Assembly: GCF_050587365.1 (NCBI RefSeq)
Contig: NZ_JBOBFV010000003.1
Span: 248,001-312,000, forward strand
Source of the DNA: Plantibacter auratus
GTDB taxonomy: Bacteria > Actinomycetota > Actinomycetes > Actinomycetales > Microbacteriaceae
DNA: 64,000 bases
Reading direction: 5' to 3'
The translations under genes and the position numbers were made by a program. The notes under the pieces are model-generated. The model was not told the origin of the DNA and made no database searches. It saw nothing but the letters and a program-made list of their open reading frames with translations. Positions 1-7,915 of the stretch are shown piece after piece; position 1 is the stretch's first letter; the number at the start of each line of letters is the position of its first letter.

Positions 1-397
1 TGGTGGCGGCACCACCCTCCCGGATGCTCCGGCGGAGGATCGGCAGGAGCGCCTGGACCACGCGCTTCGTGCCGAGGACGTTGATGTCGAACATGCGGCG
101 CCAGTCCTCGGCGTCGCCGTCCTCGACGGACGCGAGGCCGAAGGCACCGCCCGCGTTGTTGACGAGCGCCTGGGCGCCACCGAGTACCTCCACCCGGGCG
201 GCGAGCGCGTCGACGTCCGCCTGCACGGTCAGATCCGCGACGACCGCCGTACCGCCGATGTCCGCGACGAGCGCCTCGAGCCGCTCTGCTCGGCGGGCCA
301 CCGCCACGACGTCCCAGCCGTCGGCGGCAAATCGCCTCGCGGTCGCCTCCCCGATCCCTGAACTCGCACCGGTCACCACCACACGTCTCGTCGTCAT
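1..397 (-). CDS. SDR family oxidoreductase (partial, 3' end outside window)
   Basis: This is the N-terminal 132 residues of a short-chain dehydrogenase/reductase; the gene runs off the left edge. The start MTTRRVVVTGASSGIGEATA holds the Rossmann TGxxxGxG cofactor motif, and LVNNAGG is the conserved NNAG motif that follows strand 4. The YxxxK catalytic pair lies outside the window, so activity cannot be judged. The likely role is NAD(P)-dependent oxidoreduction of an unknown substrate in the cytoplasm. The ATG has a GGAGG just upstream and also a TACCCT hexamer 6 nt before it, so the transcript may be leaderless. The gene is divergent from metY. Confidence 0.9.
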   Translation of the reverse strand, partial: MTTRRVVVTGASSGIGEATARRFAADGWDVVAVARRAERLEALVADIGGTAVVADLTVQADVDALAARVEVLGGAQALVNNAGGAFGLASVEDGDAEDWRRMFDINVLGTKRVVQALLPILRRSIREGGAAT

Positions 398-403
398 GCC
401 TCC

Positions 404-409
404 AGGGTA
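404..409 (-). promoter_or_regulatory. Putative -10 element of the SDR gene
   Basis: TACCCT on the minus strand lies exactly 6 nt before the ATG, the spacing expected for a leaderless transcript. No clear -35 was seen. Confidence 0.4.
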
Positions 410-557
410 GCCACCGGTCCGAGGCGTTACGCCGTGTTTCCGCGTGGTTGGCGCGTGCAGGTGGGGCCGGTAGCCTCGGGGTCACGACGGAGCACCACCC
501 GGAGCCACGCCCGGCGACATCGCTGTCGGACCGAGCGGCCACACCGGCGGCACCCAT

Positions 558-593
558 CACCCGAGCAGCACCGACCACCCGAGCAGAGGGGAC
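558..593 (+). repeat. Tandem 18-bp direct repeat in the metY leader
   Basis: Two adjacent 18-bp units (558-575 and 576-593) both begin CACCCGAGCAG. They sit immediately upstream of metY and the second contains the AGAGGGG ribosome binding site. The unit is Gly/Ser-codon-free and C-rich. Function unknown; it could arise by slippage or bind a regulator. Confidence 0.6.
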
Positions 594-601
594 CATCCAC
601 C

Positions 602-1927
602 ATGAGCGATGCCACGAACGACTGGAAGTTCGAGACGAAGCAGATCCACTCCGGAGCTGCGCCCGACCCGGTCACGAAGGCTCGGGCCACGCCGATCTAC
701 CAGACGACGAGCTACGTGTTCGACAACGCCGACCACGCCAAGAACCTCTTCGCCCTCGCGGAGTTCGGCAACATCTACACGCGCATCCAGAACCCGACGC
801 AGGCCGTCGTCGAGGAGCGCCTGACCGCGCTCGAGGGTGGCAGCGGCGCCCTCCTCCTCGCCTCCGGGCAGGCGGCAGAGGCCTCGGCGGTCCTCAACAT
901 CGCGCAGGCGGGCGACCACATCGTGTCGTCCTCGTCGATCTACGGCGGCACGTACAACCTCTTCAAGTACACGCTCGCGAAGCTCGGCATCGAGACCACC
1001 TTCGTGGAGAACCAGGACGACGCCGAGGAGTGGCGGCGTGCGGTGCGCCCGAACACGAAGCTGTTCTTCGCGGAGACGATCGGCAACCCGAAGATCAACA
1101 TCCTCGACATCCGCCTCGTCGCCGACGTCGCGCACGAGGCCGGCGTCCCGCTGATCGTCGACAACACGATCGCCACGCCGTACCTCATCCGTCCCTTCGA
1201 GCACGGAGCGGACATCATCGTGCACTCGGCGACGAAGTTCCTCGGCGGTCACGGCACGGTCATCGGCGGTGTCATCGTCGACGGCGGCACCTTCTCCTGG
1301 ACCGGGCACGCGGACAAGTTCCCGGGCCTCACGACGCCGGACCCCTCGTACCACGGCGCGGTCTACACCGACGCCGTGGGCGACTCGCTCGCCTACATCA
1401 TCAAGGCGCGCGTGCAGCTCCTGCGCGACCTGGGTGCGGCCATCGCCCCGGCGAGCGCCTGGCAGCTCATCCAGGGCATCGAGACGCTCAGCCTCCGCAT
1501 CGAGCGCCACGTGCAGAACGCCCAGCAGGTCGCCGAGTGGCTCGACGCCCACCCAGACATCGCGAGCGTCAACTACTCGGGTCTGCCGTCGAGCCCCTGG
1601 TACGCGGCGGCCAACCAGTACGCCCCGAAGGGTGTCGGAGCAGTTCTGTCCTTCGAGCTGAAGGGCGGGGTCGACGCCGGCCGCGCCTTCGTGAACTCGC
1701 TGCAGTTGTTCTCGCACCTCGCGAACATCGGCGACGTCCGTTCGCTCGTCATCCACCCGGCGTCGACGACGCACTCGCAGCTCACGCCGGAGCAACAGCT
1801 CACGGCCGGCGTCACGCCTGGACTCGTACGGCTCTCGGTGGGACTCGAGAACATCGACGACATCACGGCCGACCTCCAGGCCGGTCTGACCGCCGCGAAG
1901 CAGGTCGTCGAGGCCGCCCGGGTCTGA
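602..1927 (+). CDS. metY: O-acetylhomoserine sulfhydrylase / aminocarboxypropyltransferase
   Basis: PLP enzyme of the Cys/Met metabolism family, 441 aa. It condenses O-acetylhomoserine with sulfide to give homocysteine, the direct sulfhydrylation route to methionine. Residues YTRIQNPT (60-67) form the phosphate-binding signature, and K212 in SATKFLGGHG is the Schiff-base lysine. Length matches the MetY branch, which is longer than MetB or MetC. I chose the ATG at 602 because AGAGGGG lies about 8 nt upstream and the conserved N-terminus (KFETKQIHSG) starts shortly after; the frame stays open further upstream without a better start. metX, the enzyme that makes its substrate, lies 284 bp downstream on the same strand, separated by a hairpin and repeats, so the two may be transcribed separately. 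Confidence 0.96.
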   Translation: MSDATNDWKFETKQIHSGAAPDPVTKARATPIYQTTSYVFDNADHAKNLFALAEFGNIYTRIQNPTQAVVEERLTALEGGSGALLLASGQAAEASAVLNIAQAGDHIVSSSSIYGGTYNLFKYTLAKLGIETTFVENQDDAEEWRRAVRPNTKLFFAETIGNPKINILDIRLVADVAHEAGVPLIVDNTIATPYLIRPFEHGADIIVHSATKFLGGHGTVIGGVIVDGGTFSWTGHADKFPGLTTPDPSYHGAVYTDAVGDSLAYIIKARVQLLRDLGAAIAPASAWQLIQGIETLSLRIERHVQNAQQVAEWLDAHPDIASVNYSGLPSSPWYAAANQYAPKGVGAVLSFELKGGVDAGRAFVNSLQLFSHLANIGDVRSLVIHPASTTHSQLTPEQQLTAGVTPGLVRLSVGLENIDDITADLQAGLTAAKQVVEAARV

Positions 1928-1960
1928 GTCCGTCCCGAGGCGTCCCCTCCTGGGTTGCGC

Positions 1961-1985
1961 CAGCGCGGTGCGCTGACGCGAGCGC
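1961..1985 (+). repeat. Dispersed short intergenic repeat, copy 1
   Basis: A 25-bp GC-rich sequence beginning CAGCGCGGTGCGC. It matches 6541-6565 at 24 of 25 positions, and an inverted related copy lies at 2121-2143. It starts 33 bp after the metY stop. Confidence 0.6.
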
Positions 1986-1995
1986 ACCCCACAAC

Positions 1996-2029
1996 CGCGA
2001 GCGCGGGTCTCCAGAGACCCGCGCTCGCG
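1996..2029 (+). terminator. Strong hairpin downstream of metY
   Basis: Perfect 15-bp arms (1996-2010 and 2015-2029) around a CCAG loop. No T tract follows, which is common in actinobacterial terminators. It probably ends the metY transcript. Confidence 0.65.
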
Positions 2030-2043
2030 TCGTTGGTTGCGCA

Positions 2044-2103
2044 CTCGGGCCGGTTCCGCGTCGCTCGGGCCCGTTCCCCGTCACTCGAGCCCGTTCCGGT
2101 GCG
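2044..2103 (+). repeat. Three tandem 20-bp repeats between metY and metX
   Basis: Three units (2044-2063, 2064-2083, 2084-2103) each begin CTCGGGC or CTCGAGC and share CGTTCC or GGTTCC inside. They lie between the metY terminator and metX. Function unknown. Confidence 0.6.
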
Positions 2104-2120
2104 CCGGAGCCGACGGGAGT

Positions 2121-2143
2121 GCACTCGCGCCAGCGCACCGCGC
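2121..2143 (-). repeat. Dispersed short intergenic repeat, inverted copy 2
   Basis: Read on the minus strand, this matches 1963-1985 at about 21 of 23 positions. With copy 1 it brackets the hairpin and the 20-bp tandem repeats. Confidence 0.5.
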
Positions 2144-2211
2144 CGACCTCGACCGATCGGGTGACGTAACACGGCCGGTCGACGCCCCAGGGCACGCCAC
2201 AATGGAGACCT

Positions 2212-3417
2212 ATGGACTGGCAGACCCCGGAAGACAGCGTGCCCTCCCGCTTCGTGACCGAAGCCGAGGTCGGCGCCCTGCTCGCGAACCCGCCCTCGAG
2301 CGGCGCCTGGCGCGACGGCGACCGGCCGGGCGACCGGCTCTTCGCCCCGCTCGGCCGCCTCGACTTCGAGCACGGCGGGAGCATCCCGCACGCCAGACTC
2401 GCCTACGAGACCTGGGGCACGCTCGACGACGACGGCGGCAACGCTGTCCTCATCCTCCACGCGCTCACCGGAGACAGCCACGTCCTCGGAGGCGCCGGCA
2501 ACGGGCATGCGACCGCCGGGTGGTGGGCCGGCATCGTCGGTCCGGGACTCGCCGTCGACACGGACCGCTGGTTCGTCGTCGCGCCGAACATGATCGGCGG
2601 CTGCCAGGGCAGCACCGGCCCCTCCTCCTTCGCGCCCGACGGCGTCGAGTGGGGTTCGCGGTTCCCGTACACCTCGATCCGCGACCAGGTCGAGGCCCAG
2701 CACCGACTGCTCGGACACCTCGGACTCGACCGCTGGGCCGCGGTGATCGGTGGCTCGATGGGCGGCATGCACGCCCTCGAGTGGGCCGCCACCCACCCCG
2801 AGCTCGTCGACCGACTGGCCGTGATCGCCGCGCCCCCGGTCACGACGGCCGACCAGATCTCGCTGAACTTCGTGCAACTCGAAGCGGTCCGCACGGACCC
2901 GCACTTCCAGGGCGGCGACTACTACGACGCCCCGGACGGCGAGGGCCCGCACCGAGGCCTCGCGCTCGCCCGCCGGATGGCCCTGCTCAACTACCGCAGC
3001 CCGGGTGAGCTGAACGCCCGGTTCGAGCGCAGCTGGCAGTCGAGCGTGAGCCCGCTCGGGCACGGCGGACGCTTCGCCGTCGAGTCCTACCTCGACTTCC
3101 ACGGCAACAAGTTCACGCGACGCTTCGACGCCGGGAGCTACGTGACCCTCGTCGAGGCGATGAACTCGCACGACGTCGGACGCGATCGCGGCGGCGTCGG
3201 CGCGGCGCTGCGGGCCTACACCGGTCCATCGCTCGTGCTCGGGATCGACAGCGACCGGCTCTTCCCGGTCAGTGGGCAGGAGGAGATCGCGCTCCACCTC
3301 CCCGGCAACCTCGACGGCACACGACCGTCGGTCCTCCGGTCCGACTTCGGACACGACGGCTTCCTCATCGAGAACGCGTTGGTCGCCCCGCATCTCAGCC
3401 GGCTCCTCGCCGTCTGA
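2212..3417 (+). CDS. metX: Homoserine O-acetyltransferase
   Basis: An alpha/beta-hydrolase-fold acyltransferase of 401 aa that transfers acetyl from acetyl-CoA to homoserine, supplying O-acetylhomoserine to MetY upstream. The catalytic triad is visible: nucleophile S182 in GGSMGGMH, D348 in IDSDRLFP and H381 in GHDGF. Length is at the upper end for the family because of a 40-residue N-terminal extension. The ATG follows CAATGGAGACCT; CACAAT at 2198-2203 is a candidate -10, so the mRNA may have almost no leader. The gene is followed by a palindrome (3461-3478) before a two-component cassette. Confidence 0.96.
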   Translation: MDWQTPEDSVPSRFVTEAEVGALLANPPSSGAWRDGDRPGDRLFAPLGRLDFEHGGSIPHARLAYETWGTLDDDGGNAVLILHALTGDSHVLGGAGNGHATAGWWAGIVGPGLAVDTDRWFVVAPNMIGGCQGSTGPSSFAPDGVEWGSRFPYTSIRDQVEAQHRLLGHLGLDRWAAVIGGSMGGMHALEWAATHPELVDRLAVIAAPPVTTADQISLNFVQLEAVRTDPHFQGGDYYDAPDGEGPHRGLALARRMALLNYRSPGELNARFERSWQSSVSPLGHGGRFAVESYLDFHGNKFTRRFDAGSYVTLVEAMNSHDVGRDRGGVGAALRAYTGPSLVLGIDSDRLFPVSGQEEIALHLPGNLDGTRPSVLRSDFGHDGFLIENALVAPHLSRLLAV

Positions 3418-3460
3418 CAGCTGCGCCCCGTCTGTCCGACACCCGTTCCGCGGCGGTCGT

Positions 3461-3478
3461 GTCACCCGATAGGGTGAC
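3461..3478. promoter_or_regulatory. Perfect inverted repeat upstream of the histidine kinase cassette
   Basis: GTCACCC and GGGTGAC around GATA. It lies 20 bp before the kinase ATG and just before its ribosome binding site, and 44 bp after the metX stop. It could be an operator or a small terminator for metX. Confidence 0.45.
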
Positions 3479-3497
3479 TCCTCAGAGGAGCGTGAGC

Positions 3498-4664
3498 ATG
3501 GATCGGGTGGCGAGGACCCAGCGACGGCTGCTGCTGCGTACGACGCGTCTCTTCGGACTCGCGGGGTGCGTCACGGCCGCGATGATCCTCAGCGTCCCGG
3601 GCGTCGTCTCGGGAGGTCGGTACACCGTCCTCCTCGTCCTCGTCGCCGCCCTCGCGCTCACCCACGTGGCCGCCGAGCAGTACGACGGCCGTCGGTGGGT
3701 GGTGCTGGTGTTCCTGGTCGGTGTCGGGGTCGTGATCGTGATCGGTCTGTCCGACGGGAACACCGGCCAGGTCGGCTCCGCGAGCGCGATCGCCGCGATC
3801 ACCTCCCTCGGCATGGGCGCCGTCGCGGCCCGACTCGTGCCGCTCCGGCGCACCTGGCCGTTGCTCCTGACCGCGTTCGTCGTGACGGCGGTCACCATCA
3901 TCGTCGTCACCGGGCCCACCGCGCTCACGGTCCCGACCATCGGCCTGACAGCGGTCGTGTGGGTCGCGATCGGTGCCTTCGGCGGGTGGCTCGACACGAG
4001 CATCCCGCGGCTCATCCGCCGGGTCGACACCATCGGCAACGCCTACAACGCCGAGAGGCTCGCGAGCCAGGCCGAATCACAGCGACGCCAGGACGCACGA
4101 CTGCTGCACGACACTGCGCTCGCGACCCTCACGATGCTCGCCCACTCCGGACGCGGCGTCGACGCCGCAGCCCTCCGTTCGCAGGCCGGGAACGACGCGC
4201 ATCTGCTCCGCAGCCTCCGCCTCGGCGAGGAGCTCAGCCCCGTCTCCTCCGGCTCGTACATCCTCCAGCGCGGTGCCGACTTCACCCTCGACGAGGGCAT
4301 CGAGGCCGTGACGGACCGGTTCGCCGGGCTCGGACTCACGGTCAACGTCTACGGCGGTGGACAGGCGAACCTCGACCCACGCGTGCGGGAGGCGTTCCTC
4401 CTCGCGCTCGGGGAGTGCCTGGAGAACGTCCGGCGTCACTCCGGGGTCGACTCGGCCGACGTCACGGTCTCGATCGACGAGCTGACCGCCCGACTCCTCA
4501 TCACCGACACCGGCACCGGGTTCGATCCGTCGGCCGTGCCGGACGGCCACCTCGGCGTCGCGGAATCGGTCGTCGCGCGCATCCAGGAGGTCGGTGGGCA
4601 GGCGCGCGTCTTCTCCGCCCCGGGGGCCGGGACGACCGTCATCCTGGAGGTCCCGCAAGCATGA
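3498..4664 (+). CDS. Membrane sensor histidine kinase, DesK/NarX-like type
   Basis: 388 aa. The N-terminal half (about 15-190) holds roughly six hydrophobic membrane segments with very short loops, so any signal is probably sensed in the membrane or cytoplasm. A helical linker contains RLLHDTALATLTML, whose His is the likely phosphoacceptor (HisKA_3-like), followed by a GHKL ATPase domain with N box ALGECLENVRRHSG and G box DTGTGFD. The ATG at 3498 was chosen because AGAGGAG lies 8 nt upstream; a GTG 6 nt earlier overlaps that site. Its stop overlaps the next start (ATGA), and the third gene is a NarL-type response regulator, its probable phosphotransfer partner. The signal is unknown. Confidence 0.88.
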   Translation: MDRVARTQRRLLLRTTRLFGLAGCVTAAMILSVPGVVSGGRYTVLLVLVAALALTHVAAEQYDGRRWVVLVFLVGVGVVIVIGLSDGNTGQVGSASAIAAITSLGMGAVAARLVPLRRTWPLLLTAFVVTAVTIIVVTGPTALTVPTIGLTAVVWVAIGAFGGWLDTSIPRLIRRVDTIGNAYNAERLASQAESQRRQDARLLHDTALATLTMLAHSGRGVDAAALRSQAGNDAHLLRSLRLGEELSPVSSGSYILQRGADFTLDEGIEAVTDRFAGLGLTVNVYGGGQANLDPRVREAFLLALGECLENVRRHSGVDSADVTVSIDELTARLLITDTGTGFDPSAVPDGHLGVAESVVARIQEVGGQARVFSAPGAGTTVILEVPQA

Positions 4665-5893
4665 GTGTCGACGCCCTCGTTGAGGCCACCGGGCCGACCC
4701 GGCGCTACCGCCATCGGCGCGCCATCGACCGGCAGCGCTCGTCGCTCGGAACGACACAGCTCGGCATCGGACTGTCGGTGTCCGGCCTCATCCTCGTCGT
4801 CTACGCCGCGATCCGATTCGTCGGATCGGTCCACCACTATCCGCGGCCACTGCTCAGCGTCGTCGCCTGGCTGCTGCTCACCGTGGCGATCGCGTCGACC
4901 TTCCTCCTGCTCCGCCGTTCCGCGTTCCACCTCTCGGACCGGCTGTTCGTCGCGCTCCTGATCCAGCTGGTGGTGGTCGCCGCCCTCGACCTCGCGAGCG
5001 TCTGGAGTCGCGACGCCGTTGGCGTCTATCCGACGGCGGCCGCGGCGGTCGGCGGCGTCCTGCTCGCGGTCGTCGCCCTCCGCCCGGTCCGCGACATCGC
5101 CGCCGCGACCGTGGTGCTCGGGCTGATGCTCGTGGGGTCGATCCTCACCGTCACGCGGACCCAGACCGCGACGCTCGGGGCTGAGCTGCTCTTCGCCGCG
5201 GTCGCCGTCGTCCCCCCGCTCATCGCCTGCGCGATCGTCTCCCAGTACCGCCGGATCGTCCGCCTCGAACTCGACCGGGTCATGGTCGCCTCCACGGTCG
5301 CGAGCGTCCGGGACGCACTCGGGTTCTTCGACTCGGAGGAACTCGTCACCCTCGACCTCGAAGCGGAGGAGCTGTTCGTCGGTGTCGCCGACGGTTCGGT
5401 CGACCTCCCCCTCAGCCCCGAGCTCGCGGCGCGCGCCTCACGCCTCGCGACCGAGCTCCGGCGTCATCTGATGTCCGAGGGCAAGGAGTCCTGGCTCGAG
5501 CACGCGTTCCAGGAGTCGTCCGTGTTGTCGGACCGCGCGACCCTGCGCGACCCCGAGCGACTTGCGACGTATCTCGCAACGGATCAGCGGGATGGACTGC
5601 TCTCTGCAGTATGGTTGCTCCTCGGGGAAGCAGATGCGCAGAGTGCCAGAGCTGTGCTGACGCTCGGACCGGTCGACCGCTCCGAACGACCGGGCCGATC
5701 TGGTGCGCTCGTCATCCCGATCGTCCTCGAAGCGGTCGGAGTGCAACGCGCCAAGGTGGATCCCGCGGTGTGGGAAGCGCTCGGACGAGTGGGCAGCTCC
5801 ACGGACACGTACCAGAAATCCCGGATCAGGATCGAGATCGACAGCACCGTCGACAATCCTGCTGCGGGCCAGCGGAAAGGGGAACGTCAATGA
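4661..5893 (+). CDS. Membrane protein, probable degenerate histidine kinase
   Basis: 410 aa, no confident family. Five hydrophobic segments lie between about residues 35 and 195, followed by a soluble half. That half lacks a His phosphoacceptor and recognisable N or G boxes, yet its layout (helix SAVWLLLGEA, a strand-rich stretch, a final RIRIEI strand) resembles a GHKL ATPase fold that has lost its nucleotide motifs. The start overlaps the kinase stop (ATGA) and its own stop overlaps the regulator start (ATGA), so the three are translationally coupled. I infer an accessory or pseudokinase that modulates its neighbour. An unrelated sensor protein is the alternative. Confidence 0.75.
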   Translation: MSVDALVEATGPTRRYRHRRAIDRQRSSLGTTQLGIGLSVSGLILVVYAAIRFVGSVHHYPRPLLSVVAWLLLTVAIASTFLLLRRSAFHLSDRLFVALLIQLVVVAALDLASVWSRDAVGVYPTAAAAVGGVLLAVVALRPVRDIAAATVVLGLMLVGSILTVTRTQTATLGAELLFAAVAVVPPLIACAIVSQYRRIVRLELDRVMVASTVASVRDALGFFDSEELVTLDLEAEELFVGVADGSVDLPLSPELAARASRLATELRRHLMSEGKESWLEHAFQESSVLSDRATLRDPERLATYLATDQRDGLLSAVWLLLGEADAQSARAVLTLGPVDRSERPGRSGALVIPIVLEAVGVQRAKVDPAVWEALGRVGSSTDTYQKSRIRIEIDSTVDNPAAGQRKGERQ

Positions 5894-6540
5894 CGTCACA
5901 GGAGTCTCGCATCAGGGTCGGCATCGTCGATGACCACCGGATGCTGCTCGGTGCGCTCACCGAATGGATCAGGAGCGTCGCCGACGACATCGAACTCGTC
6001 GTCGTGACCCCGTCCTGGCCGGAGCTACTGACGCACCCCGCCTTCCCCGTCGACGTCCTGCTGCTCGACGTCGACCTCAAGGACAACGTCCCGGTCGCCG
6101 TGAAGCTCGCGACGCTGAAGACCACGGGCGTCACGACCGTCCTCATGAGCACCTACAGCGACCCGGCGGTCGTCCGAGAGGCATTGGCCGCCGGTGCCCT
6201 GGGCTACCTCGCGAAGAGCGAGGACGCCGAGACCATCGTGCACGCCCTCCGTGCGGCGTCACGCGGTGAGTCCTACATCTCCCCCGAGCTCGACCTCGCC
6301 CTCGCGAGCGGCGCCTCCGGGACCGGCCCCCGCCTCAGCGCGCAGGAGCGTCGCGTCATGGCGCTGTACGCCGCCGGTGAGCCCGTGAAGATGGTCGCCG
6401 AGAGCCTCGGCATCTCCGACGAGACCGCGAAGAGCTACCTCAAGCGCATCCGCGAGAAGTACCGCAACGCCGGCATCGACGTCGGCACGAAGGTCGCCCT
6501 GCGCAAGCGTGCGATCCTCGACGGCATCATCGTCGACTAG
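5890..6540 (+). CDS. NarL/FixJ family response regulator
   Basis: 216 aa, cytoplasmic. The receiver domain has acidic residues D14 and D15, phosphoacceptor D60 in VLLLDVDL, a Thr/Ser switch in LMSTYSD and K109 in YLAKSED. The C-terminal LuxR-type HTH runs from about 145 (RLSAQERRVMALYAAGE) to 205. It should be phosphorylated by the kinase two genes upstream and act as a transcription factor; targets are unknown. The ATGA overlap with the preceding gene shows tight coupling. It is the last gene of the cassette and converges on an MFS gene across 36 bp containing a dispersed repeat. Confidence 0.93.
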   Translation: MTSQESRIRVGIVDDHRMLLGALTEWIRSVADDIELVVVTPSWPELLTHPAFPVDVLLLDVDLKDNVPVAVKLATLKTTGVTTVLMSTYSDPAVVREALAAGALGYLAKSEDAETIVHALRAASRGESYISPELDLALASGASGTGPRLSAQERRVMALYAAGEPVKMVAESLGISDETAKSYLKRIREKYRNAGIDVGTKVALRKRAILDGIIVD

Positions 6541-6565
6541 CAGCGCGGTGCGCCGACGCGAGCGC
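6541..6565 (+). repeat. Dispersed short intergenic repeat, copy 3
   Basis: Matches 1961-1985 at 24 of 25 positions. It begins directly after the response-regulator stop codon and fills most of the 36-bp gap to the convergent MFS gene. Confidence 0.6.
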
Positions 6566-6576
6566 GCGGGTGTCGG

Positions 6577-7878
6577 TCAGACGGGGATCGGTGCCGTCGG
6601 CGGGTTGCGGTCCGCGATCCGGCGATCCTCGGCGTCGTTCGCCCGCAGGAGTTCGCGCCGGAGCTGCCGGCGTTCGACGGAGAAGCTCGTGATGACGATC
6701 GCGAGCCCGATCACGGTCAGCACCACACCGGTCCAGACCGGGGCGAGGTAGCCGAGGCCACCGGCGATGACCACACCGCCGAGGAAGGCGCCGAGCGCGT
6801 TGCCGATGTTGAGCGCCGAGTGGTTGAGCGCTGCGGCGAGCGACTGGCTGTCGCCGGCGACGTCCATGAGCCTCGTCTGGATGGCCGGACCGAGGCCCTG
6901 CGACGCGAAGCCGACCGCGAAAACGAAGAGGAACATGGTCGGGGTCCATGTCGCGGTGAGCGCGAGGGCGGTCAGGACCACGATCATGAGCGCGAAGAAG
7001 ACGATCAGGGCTCGCTTCACCCCACGGTCCGCCAGATGCCCACCGACCAGGTTGCCGATCGTCATGCCGACCCCCATGGTCGCGAGCGCCCACGGGACGA
7101 GCGTCGCCGACTCCCCCGAGACCTCGGTCACCAGGGGCGCGAGATAGCTGTAGACGGCGAAGAGCCCGCCGAACCCGATGGACCCGAACCCGAGCACGAA
7201 CCACACCTGGCCGCGTCGGAAGACACGGAGTTCCCGACGCATCGTCTGCTGCGGGTTGCCCGCCTGCACCGGCACGGCGAACCAGATGGTCACGGTCGCG
7301 AGCGCGAAGATGCCGGTGACGATGAGGTAGGCGGAGCGCCACCCGAACTCCTGGCCCACCCAGGTCGCGAACGGCACGCCCACGACGTTGGCGATCGTCA
7401 GCCCGGTCATGACGAGCGCGACGCCCTTGCCGCGCTTCCCCGGCCCCATGAGACTCGCGGCCACGAGGGCGGCCATGCCGAAGTAGGCGCCGTGTGGCAG
7501 GGCCGCGACGAACCGGGCCAGGAGGACGAGGCCGAAGCTCGGCAGGACCGCAGACGCGAACGTGCCGACGGTGAACGCGACGCCCAGCCAGAGCAGGACG
7601 GTCTTGCGCCGGTATCGCGCGACGAGCGCGGCGATCGTCGGCGCACCGACCACGACGCCGAGCGCGTACGCCGTGATCAACCAGGCGGCCTGTGCGTTCG
7701 CCTGCTCCTGGCTGCGAGCGGCCAGCTCGGGCAGGAGGTCGATCGCGATGTTCGGCAGCAGACCCATCGCCACGAACTCGGTCGTACCGATGCCGAAGGC
7801 CCCGACGGCGAGCGCGAGGATGGCAAGACGAACACGGGTCGGCGACAGCTGCGTCGACCCGTCCAGGATGGTGGGCAT
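6577..7878 (-). CDS. MFS transporter, DHA1-type drug/metabolite exporter
   Basis: 433 aa with about 12 membrane helices. FGIGTTEFVAMGLLPNIA is typical of the AraJ/YdhP-like DHA1 branch, and YRRKTVLLWLG is the loop 2-3 motif A region. The expected activity is proton-driven efflux of small hydrophobic compounds or sugars across the cytoplasmic membrane; the substrate cannot be told from sequence. The ATG has no Shine-Dalgarno, but TACACT stands 6 nt upstream, suggesting a leaderless mRNA. A 16-bp palindrome (7899-7914) lies just upstream of that -10 and may be an operator. Confidence 0.9.
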   Translation of the reverse strand: MPTILDGSTQLSPTRVRLAILALAVGAFGIGTTEFVAMGLLPNIAIDLLPELAARSQEQANAQAAWLITAYALGVVVGAPTIAALVARYRRKTVLLWLGVAFTVGTFASAVLPSFGLVLLARFVAALPHGAYFGMAALVAASLMGPGKRGKGVALVMTGLTIANVVGVPFATWVGQEFGWRSAYLIVTGIFALATVTIWFAVPVQAGNPQQTMRRELRVFRRGQVWFVLGFGSIGFGGLFAVYSYLAPLVTEVSGESATLVPWALATMGVGMTIGNLVGGHLADRGVKRALIVFFALMIVVLTALALTATWTPTMFLFVFAVGFASQGLGPAIQTRLMDVAGDSQSLAAALNHSALNIGNALGAFLGGVVIAGGLGYLAPVWTGVVLTVIGLAIVITSFSVERRQLRRELLRANDAEDRRIADRNPPTAPIPV

Positions 7879-7884
7879 GGATCG

Positions 7885-7890
7885 AGTGTA
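7885..7890 (-). promoter_or_regulatory. -10 element of the MFS gene
   Basis: TACACT on the minus strand, 6 nt before the ATG. The palindrome at 7899-7914 falls in the spacer/-35 region. Confidence 0.5.
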
Positions 7891-7898
7891 CGGGAATC

Positions 7899-7914
7899 CT
7901 CGAATCGATTCGAG
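7899..7914. promoter_or_regulatory. 16-bp palindrome, candidate operator of the MFS gene
   Basis: CTCGAATCGATTCGAG is perfectly palindromic and lies 21-36 bp upstream of the MFS start codon, where a bound repressor would block RNA polymerase. No regulator gene is adjacent. Confidence 0.5.
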
Positions 7915-7915
7915 T

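Noticed and set aside
477..601. SAM riboswitch in the metY leader
   Set aside because: The roughly 120-nt leader is C-rich and I could not lay out a SAM-I, SAM-II or SAM-IV consensus core; only short direct repeats are evident. A covariance-model search would decide.
3459..3497. Upstream GTG start for the histidine kinase
   Set aside because: It would begin inside the GTCACCC palindrome and has no ribosome binding site; AGAGGAG fits the ATG at 3498.
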